The translations under genes and the position numbers were made by a program. The notes beneath the pieces are model-generated. The model had not been told where the DNA came from, made no database searches, and saw only the letters and a program-made list of their open reading frames with translations. A stretch of 11,415 nt of DNA from Faecalibacterium sp. UBA1771. Its GTDB lineage: Bacteria; Bacillota; Clostridia; Oscillospirales; Ruminococcaceae. The stretch is from assembly GCA_002315315.1 (NCBI GenBank), contig DCGT01000046.1, positions 6,701-18,115 of the forward strand, read 5' to 3'. Every line of letters starts with the position of its first letter. Within the stretch, counting starts at the first letter, position 1. Positions 6,573 to 11,415 of the stretch are shown here, one piece after another.

Positions 6573-7049
6573 TTATATTTGAACGACGACTATTCGGTTG
6601 CCCTCGGTGACAGCCACCCTTACGCGGTCACCCTCTGGAACGAAAACGCCGTTGCTGACTACATTATATCTTATTCCGTCAAAAACCGCACAGCCGGCGG
6701 GACGGAGCGGAGTGACGGTAAAGCCGATGCTTCCGACAGCGGGAACGAGCTGTTCTATCTGCTCGGGCTCTGAGTCGTTTGTCAAAATTTTGGGGAATTT
6801 GCCCTTTGAGAAGCACACGAGCACGATAATAAACATTGCCGTCACGACAATGGAAATCGCCGCACCGAGTATCAGACCGCCGATTAGGGAACGGGCGGAG
6901 ATTACAATGTCGATAAGCAGTATCACGATTCCGGTAATGCCGAACGCGCCGAAGCCGGGACGAAGCATTTCGAGGATAAGCAGTACAATGCCGACAATAA
7001 ACAGGATTATCGACAGTGCGCCGAGATTGATAAAGGTTTCGGAAATCAT
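6573..7049 (-). CDS. NfeD-family membrane protein, short form
   Basis: This 158-residue protein has three membrane helices (about 10-29, 34-52, 55-80), a short linker, and a C-terminal soluble OB-fold domain (about 103-158) with the family pattern VGSIGFTVTPLRPAGCAVFDG, then VPEGDRVRV and a final hydrophobic strand. It lacks the N-terminal ClpP-like protease domain of long NfeD proteins such as B. subtilis YqeZ (437 residues), so it should have no proteolytic activity. The start has GGAG 6 bases upstream. NfeD proteins pair genetically with flotillin/stomatin partners and are thought to help assemble or tune the scaffold. Here it precedes floA by 18 bases and follows the transporter gene by 11 bases, consistent with one transcript. 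Confidence 0.93.
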   Translation of the reverse strand: MISETFINLGALSIILFIVGIVLLILEMLRPGFGAFGITGIVILLIDIVISARSLIGGLILGAAISIVVTAMFIIVLVCFSKGKFPKILTNDSEPEQIEQLVPAVGSIGFTVTPLRPAGCAVFDGIRYNVVSNGVFVPEGDRVRVAVTEGNRIVVVQI

Positions 7050-7060
7050 CGTAAACTCCT

Positions 7061-8353
7061 TTATTTATTTGATTTGTCGCCGTCGTCTGTTTCGCGGACT
7101 TTGGACGAGGACGGGTCGGGTATTGGTTTTTTCGGTTTGATTAGCTTTTCCGTCAGCTTGGAAACAAAACCTGCCTTCTTTTTCTTTCGAACGGTTGCCG
7201 GTTCGCTGTCCGAAATCGGTTTGCCGTTGGCGTCAAGACCTTTTCGGAACAGCTTTTCGGTGATGAATTCGGAAACCAAATCGTAAAATACCGCCACAAG
7301 CGGAACACCGACAAACATACCTACAATGCCCCACAGCGAGCCGCAGACAACAACGGCTATCAATATCCAGAGAGCAGACAAGCCGACAGCATCGCCCAAA
7401 ATTGCGGGGCCGAGAATGTTTCCGTCAAACTGCTGAAGAAGGATTATCAGCAATGCGAAGCCGATTGCAATCGACGGGTCGACAATGAGAATAATAAACG
7501 CGCCGACCACGCCGCCCACGAGAGGACCGAAGGTCGGTATGAGGTTTGTAACGCCCACGATAACGGAAATCAGCATTGAGTACGGCATCTTGAAAATCAT
7601 CATGCCGATGAAACAGATAATGCCGATAATGGCGGAATCAATGATTTTGCCGACAAGAAAGCTGCTGAAAGCCCTGTTGCTGCGGGTGGCGATATCGGAA
7701 AGGCGGTCGTAAACCTTGTCGTTGAAAATCGCCCGCAGAATATTTCGGCATTGACCAAGCAACTCCTCTCGGTCAATCAGAATATATATGGCGGTGAACA
7801 GCGAAATTATGCTGTTGAAAACACCTGCGCCGACCTTTTTGGTGATGTTGAGCATTTCGGGACCGAATTTCTTTATCCACGTCAACAGCTTGATACCGAT
7901 TTCGTCCCACGTTCCGAACAGGTCATTGATAATACTGCCGGAAAGGCCGAATTTCTCGACCCATTCCACAATAGCCTGCTCAGAGGAATCGGCGTATTGA
8001 CTGAAATTCTCAACCAGTGTCGTGACGCTGTCGACAAGCTGAGGCATCATTGCGTAAAAGAATCCGCTGAGCAGGGCAAGCGCGATTATTACTGTCAGCG
8101 TAAGTGAAAACGACCGACGCAGTCGTCGGGATTTTATTCCTGCAAACAGCTTGTTTTCAATCGGCTCCATCAGCAAATTCAGCAGATAGGCGACTGCGAT
8201 GCCCCAAAGAAACGGTGAAATAATACCGACTATCGTCTTTAATACGGCGGCAACGGAGGGGAAATTGCGTACAAGCACATAAAATGTGACCAGAACGCAA
8301 CCGATGAGCAAAACGGTTTTCTGTTTTCTGTCAAAACGGAATTTTCTGTTCAT
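7061..8353 (-). CDS. AI-2E family transporter
   Basis: This polytopic membrane protein of 430 residues belongs to the family first named for autoinducer-2 export; other members carry other solutes, including Na+/H+ exchangers, so the substrate here is unknown. Predicted helices are near 14-29, 38-60, 83-103, 176-195, 238-258, 260-291, 294-308 and 321-358. A soluble insert of about 70 residues (105-175) follows the third helix, as is typical. Family motifs are NLIPTFGPLVGG at 270-281 and a Gly-rich final helix, GSLWGIVGMFVGVPL at 338-352. The last about 60 residues form a charged Lys/Ser/Pro-rich cytoplasmic tail longer than in many relatives. AGGAG lies 7 bases before the ATG. As the first gene of the floA operon it may be a cargo of, or work with, the flotillin microdomain. 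Confidence 0.92.
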   Translation of the reverse strand: MNRKFRFDRKQKTVLLIGCVLVTFYVLVRNFPSVAAVLKTIVGIISPFLWGIAVAYLLNLLMEPIENKLFAGIKSRRLRRSFSLTLTVIIALALLSGFFYAMMPQLVDSVTTLVENFSQYADSSEQAIVEWVEKFGLSGSIINDLFGTWDEIGIKLLTWIKKFGPEMLNITKKVGAGVFNSIISLFTAIYILIDREELLGQCRNILRAIFNDKVYDRLSDIATRSNRAFSSFLVGKIIDSAIIGIICFIGMMIFKMPYSMLISVIVGVTNLIPTFGPLVGGVVGAFIILIVDPSIAIGFALLIILLQQFDGNILGPAILGDAVGLSALWILIAVVVCGSLWGIVGMFVGVPLVAVFYDLVSEFITEKLFRKGLDANGKPISDSEPATVRKKKKAGFVSKLTEKLIKPKKPIPDPSSSKVRETDDGDKSNK

Positions 8354-8383
8354 TGAGCTTCTCCTATTGTCTCTTATATCTAT

Positions 8384-8392
8384 ATTATATCA
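8384..8392 (-). promoter_or_regulatory. Extended -10 promoter of the AI-2E/nfeD/floA operon
   Basis: On the minus strand TGATATAAT reads as an extended -10 element (TGn then a perfect TATAAT at 8384-8389). The hexamer 17 bases upstream is TTCCTG, a poor -35, which the TGn could offset. I see no sigma-W-like element (TGAAAC with CGTA), unlike the homologous Bacillus operon. Transcription would start about 25 bases before ATG 8353. Confidence 0.6.
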
Positions 8393-8449
8393 CCGATTTA
8401 AAGTAACAGGAATAAATTTTTGATTAATTTGCGGTTTATGCTCTGCCGT

Positions 8450-8478
8450 CACCCGACCTTTGAGTTTAGGGTCGGGTG
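8450..8478 (-). terminator. Hairpin directly after the thymidylate-synthase-like gene
   Basis: A perfect 9-bp GC-rich stem (8450-8458 with 8470-8478) closes an 11-base loop and begins at the base after the stop codon of the minus-strand gene. No T-run follows on that strand, so it may be a weak or non-canonical terminator, or an mRNA 3'-end protecting structure. Confidence 0.5.
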
Positions 8479-9237
8479 TCAGCGGTTATTTTTGAGCTGT
8501 TCCACGGCAGCGGCGATTTCGGGACGGCAATCCTCCATAAGCTCTTGCCATTCGCCCTCGTATTCATAGCATAAATCCTCGTGCGGCTCGTTTTCTATGC
8601 GCTTCAGATAGCCGTCGAGCATATCGAAGTCCTTTGCATAGCAGTGGAAGCTGTTGGCACGGTGGGTATAACTGCCCATTTCGACGCCGAGCGTATCGGC
8701 AAAGCGCTTTTGCAGCATAATCAGAGCAAAGGCGTTCATAAAGGCCGCCTTGCAGGCGTCATTGGAACGGAACAAAACCTTGCCGTGGAGCTTGCCGTCA
8801 CGGATAAAATACTGTATATGCTGCAGGCAGGCGGGGTCATCTGTCTGAATGTCGACCCTCCAGTCGCGCACAACGATAACGGCGCGGCGTGAATAGGGAT
8901 TGCGTCGAAGCTCATCGACGATAAAATCAAACTGTCCCGCCATTCGGTCGTGATAGGTGTAGGCCCAGTTGCCCTTTTCTATCTCAAAATCGAGTATGCC
9001 GTCCAGCATTTCCTGACGGTATTGCTCAAGCTCACGGTAGCCTCCGATAAACAGTTTGCTTATCATCGGCTCGGCGAGCGGCTCGGTTACCGTCATCGTC
9101 ATCGAAACCTCGAGCTGTTCGGTGTTCCAGTCGGGTACGGGAGTGAGCTCTCCATCGTATTTCAGACTGTCAAGCGCTTTGTGGTATGCTTCGGGCAGGG
9201 TTTTTTCTTCTATCAATATCTCTTTCATATTCTTCAT
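8479..9237 (-). CDS. Thymidylate synthase-family protein, divergent
   Basis: This 252-residue protein has the thymidylate synthase fold. The family makes dTMP from dUMP using methylene-tetrahydrofolate, or hydroxymethylates dCMP. From Arg117 to Tyr200 it aligns by eye to E. coli ThyA without gaps at a constant offset of nine: phosphate-binding Arg117-Arg118, catalytic Cys137, a DGKL block at 147-150, Arg157-Ser158-x-Asp160, Asn168 (pyrimidine recognition) and His198-x-Tyr200 (sugar contact). Differences are Leu138 where ThyA has His after the Cys, Phe156 for Gln, KAAFMN for LGLPFN, and no ThyA-like C-terminal PVAI lid. It may be a methanogen-type or otherwise distinct synthase. AAAGGA lies only 2 bases before ATG 9237 and 11 before the in-frame ATG 9228, so the start is uncertain by three codons. 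A hairpin follows the stop. Confidence 0.87.
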   Translation of the reverse strand: MKNMKEILIEEKTLPEAYHKALDSLKYDGELTPVPDWNTEQLEVSMTMTVTEPLAEPMISKLFIGGYRELEQYRQEMLDGILDFEIEKGNWAYTYHDRMAGQFDFIVDELRRNPYSRRAVIVVRDWRVDIQTDDPACLQHIQYFIRDGKLHGKVLFRSNDACKAAFMNAFALIMLQKRFADTLGVEMGSYTHRANSFHCYAKDFDMLDGYLKRIENEPHEDLCYEYEGEWQELMEDCRPEIAAAVEQLKNNR

Positions 9238-9268
9238 AATCCTTTCCGTTGATATAAATAAATGTTAT

Positions 9269-9297
9269 AATATATTGCAAAAGAAATTAACAGACAA
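9269..9297 (-). promoter_or_regulatory. Promoter for the thymidylate-synthase-like gene
   Basis: On the minus strand TTGTCT (9292-9297) and TATATT (9269-9274) are 17 bases apart in a very AT-rich divergent spacer. The start would be near 9262, about 25 bases before the ATG. I found no convincing -35/-10 pair for the plus-strand gene in the same spacer; TATAAA at 9335-9352 region is AT-rich but has no matching -35. Confidence 0.5.
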
Positions 9298-9354
9298 ATT
9301 AATGCAGTTATCGCAAAAATCCTCATATAAATACAAGTAACAATATAACATATC

Positions 9355-9358
9355 GGAG
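9355..9358 (+). promoter_or_regulatory. Ribosome binding site that sets the GTPase start
   Basis: GGAG stands 5 bases before ATG 9364. The reading frame upstream is AT-rich spacer, and the protein begins in the usual EF-G way a few residues before the P-loop, so the start is well supported. Confidence 0.8.
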
Positions 9359-9363
9359 TTATT

Positions 9364-11415
9364 ATGGGCAAGCAGATTACCGTAGGCGTGTTTGCGCACG
9401 TCGACGCAGGCAAGACAACGCTTTGTGAGGCAATGCTTTACAGCGCCGGAGCAATTCGGAGATTGGGGCGTGTCGATAAGCAGGACAGTTGGTTTGATAC
9501 TCATACTCTCGAGCGGTCGAGGGGAATTACAATATTTTCCAAGCAGGCACCGTTTACCGTCGACGGTGTTCGCTTTACACTGCTCGATACGCCGGGTCAT
9601 GTCGATTTTGCCGCCGAGGCGGAGCGCGTCCTGCCCGTCTGTGACTGTGCGATTATGGTTATAAGCGGGACCGACGGCGTTCAGGCGCATACCGAAACGC
9701 TGTGGCGTCTGCTTGTCAGATACCGCGTACCTACATTTATATTTATTACCAAGATGGATTTGCTGTCGCTCGGACGCGCGGAGCTTATTTCACAGCTTAA
9801 AAGCCGACTCGTCGGCGGATTTGTCGATTGCAGTGAGGCTTTTGTTGACAGCGGCCGTCCCGAATCGCTTATCGAAAATATTGCGGAAACAAACGATGAG
9901 CTGACCGAGCGTTATCTGGACGGCGGCGAGATTACCGAGGACGATATTGCCGCACTCGTTCGCTGTCGCAGTCTTGTACCGTGCTTTTTCGGTTCGGGAC
10001 TAAAAAATAACGGAGTAGAGCCGTTACTTCGCGCTTTGGCGGCGTGGACGTCCGAGCCGGGCTACAGCGATGAATTTGCCGCTAAGGTATATAAAATAGA
10101 CCGCGATGCGCAGGGTCAGCGCCTTACGCATATCAAGGTTACCGGCGGTTCGCTAAAGGTCAGAACCACGCTCGAATATACCGACAGACAGGGCGATAAG
10201 CTAAGTGAAAAGGTAACTTCAATACGATTAATTTCCGGTGCGAGGTCTGAAAATGCCGAGGAAGCGCAGGCGGGCAGTATCGTTGCGCTGTCGGGGCTTA
10301 CGCAGACATACGCGGGTCAGGTGCTCGGAATCGGGTCGGACAGCTCTTCACCGGTGCTGGAGCCGGTGCTGTCCTGTCGGGTACGACTGCCGCAGGGGTG
10401 CGACGCACGCACGGTTTTGCCCAAGCTTGCACAGCTTGAGGAGGAGGACCCTCTGCTTCGATTTAAATGGGATGAGCATTTAGGCGAGATTCACGCTCAG
10501 ATTATGGGAGAGGTGCAGACCGAGATACTTCAGAGTGAAATCGAACGTCGATTCGGTGTTACGGTCGAATTTGATGAGGGGAGCATCTTATATAAAGAAA
10601 CTATCGTAAATACGGTTGAGGGAGTAGGTCATTTTGAGCCGCTTCGCCATTATGCCGAGGTGCATCTGCTTATTGAGCCGCTCGAAAGAGGAAGCGGAGT
10701 CGCAATAGCGACCGATTGTCCTACCGATGACCTTGCCGCCAACTGGCAGCATCTTATTTTGTATAATTTAGGCGAAAAGGAGCATATCGGCGTGCTGGGC
10801 GGCTATCCGTTGACCGATGTTAAAATTACGCTCAAATCGGGGCGCTCGCATCTGAAGCACACCGAGGGCGGTGATATGCGCGAAGCGACATTGCGTGCAG
10901 TGCGAATGGGACTTATGAATGCCGACAGCGTACTTTTAGAGCCGATATACCGTTTTCGTCTTACCGTCCCGACACCGCTTGCCGGTCGTGCGGTCAACGA
11001 CATTCGTTCAATGAGCGGTATTTTTGATATCGACGCGATGCCGGACGGCAGCTCGGTGATAACGGGTAAAGCACCTATATCGGAGATGAGGGGCTATGCA
11101 TCGGAGGTTGCGTCCTATTCCGCGGGCAGAGGAAGTCTTGTCTGCGAATCGGCGGGGTATGACGTTTGTCACAACGCCGCCGAGGTTCTTGCCGAGCGGG
11201 GTTATGATCCCGAAAGAGATGTTGACAACACTCCCGATTCGGTTTTCTGCCGTCACGGTGCGGGATTTATAGTAAAATGGCGCGAGGTACCGAGCTATAT
11301 GCACCTTGAGAGCGTGCTCAAAAGCCGCGCAAATAACAAAGAAGCAAGACATCGCCGCGTCAACATCGACGAGGCAGAGCTTGAAGCGCTTATGAAGCGT
11401 GAGTTCGGAGATATA
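9364..11415 (+). CDS. EF-G/TetM-like translational GTPase, 3' end outside window
   Basis: This is a ribosome-acting GTPase of the EF-G / tetracycline ribosomal-protection superfamily, open for 684 codons with no stop. The G domain (about 1-235) has P-loop AHVDAGKT (11-18), switch I ERSRGITI (50-57, Thr56), DTPGH (75-79), TKMD in the base-recognition position (129-132, usually NKxD) and a GSGLKNNG segment (210-217). Domain II follows, then an EF-G III/IV region (LPKLAQLEEEDPLLRFKWDE near 354-373; FEPLRHYAEVHLLIEP near 425-440) and a domain V-like part to about 600. The domain IV loop reads RSHLKHTEGGDMRE (494-507), unlike the Ser-Pro-Val tip of TetM. An extension with SVFCRHGAGFIVKW (626-639) and a charged helix-like stretch passes the 639-residue length of TetM. 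It may be a host factor rather than a drug-resistance gene. Confidence 0.92.
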   Translation, partial: MGKQITVGVFAHVDAGKTTLCEAMLYSAGAIRRLGRVDKQDSWFDTHTLERSRGITIFSKQAPFTVDGVRFTLLDTPGHVDFAAEAERVLPVCDCAIMVISGTDGVQAHTETLWRLLVRYRVPTFIFITKMDLLSLGRAELISQLKSRLVGGFVDCSEAFVDSGRPESLIENIAETNDELTERYLDGGEITEDDIAALVRCRSLVPCFFGSGLKNNGVEPLLRALAAWTSEPGYSDEFAAKVYKIDRDAQGQRLTHIKVTGGSLKVRTTLEYTDRQGDKLSEKVTSIRLISGARSENAEEAQAGSIVALSGLTQTYAGQVLGIGSDSSSPVLEPVLSCRVRLPQGCDARTVLPKLAQLEEEDPLLRFKWDEHLGEIHAQIMGEVQTEILQSEIERRFGVTVEFDEGSILYKETIVNTVEGVGHFEPLRHYAEVHLLIEPLERGSGVAIATDCPTDDLAANWQHLILYNLGEKEHIGVLGGYPLTDVKITLKSGRSHLKHTEGGDMREATLRAVRMGLMNADSVLLEPIYRFRLTVPTPLAGRAVNDIRSMSGIFDIDAMPDGSSVITGKAPISEMRGYASEVASYSAGRGSLVCESAGYDVCHNAAEVLAERGYDPERDVDNTPDSVFCRHGAGFIVKWREVPSYMHLESVLKSRANNKEARHRRVNIDEAELEALMKREFGDI

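Noticed and set aside
9298..9354. Sigma-A promoter for the plus-strand GTPase
   Set aside because: TATAAA and TATAAC elements occur, but no acceptable -35 lies 16-18 bases upstream, so I do not call one.
9265..9690. 141-codon open frame on the minus strand
   Set aside because: It overlaps the start of the plus-strand GTPase gene with its P-loop and switch motifs, and its last part is divergent promoter DNA.
1..11415. Mobile element, phage, CRISPR or defence island
   Set aside because: No transposase, integrase, att-like repeat, spaced direct repeats or effector-type genes are visible; gene content and layout look like stable chromosome.

Overview
This window reads as a chromosomal segment of a low-to-mid GC Firmicute, most likely a gut-type member of the Clostridia (Oscillospiraceae/Ruminococcaceae-like). 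The reasons are the gene families present (FloA flotillin, short NfeD, QueT, OadG, M3 oligopeptidase, Opp/Dpp ATPases with Cys4 tails), strong AGGAG-type ribosome binding sites, AT-rich promoters and tight operon packing. Assignment below class level is inference. I see no tRNA, rRNA, CRISPR array, insertion sequence or phage gene, and no gene-free stretch longer than about 130 bases.

Region 1 (1-3657, plus strand) is a peptide-use operon. It holds the 3' part of an OppD/DppD ATPase, a full OppF/DppF ATPase overlapping it by 8 bases, a small one-helix membrane protein overlapping oppF by 35 bases, and an M3-family zinc oligoendopeptidase. The operon ends in a strong bidirectional terminator. 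The logic is import of peptides followed by cytoplasmic hydrolysis.

Region 2 (3692-5334, minus strand) holds a metal/vitamin-type membrane set. In transcription order this is an orphan OadG-like decarboxylase gamma subunit with its own good promoter, a long hairpin, the MntP manganese exporter, and a QueT-type queuosine-precursor ECF S component.

Region 3 (5373-8392, minus strand) is a membrane-microdomain operon: AI-2E-family transporter, short NfeD, flotillin FloA, and a 60-residue lysine-rich protein whose ATG directly follows the floA stop codon. An extended -10 promoter precedes it.

Region 4 (8450-11415) is a divergent pair. A thymidylate-synthase-fold protein is on the minus strand, with dUMP-binding residues kept but His replaced by Leu beside the catalytic Cys. 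On the plus strand is a large EF-G/TetM-like GTPase that is still open at the window edge after 684 codons.

Most of the window is ordinary core metabolism and membrane biology. The best leads are the GTPase, which is longer than TetM, lacks the TetM-type domain IV tip and probably carries a further C-terminal domain outside the window; the small FloA-linked protein; the divergent thymidylate synthase; and the hairpin between oadG and mntP.
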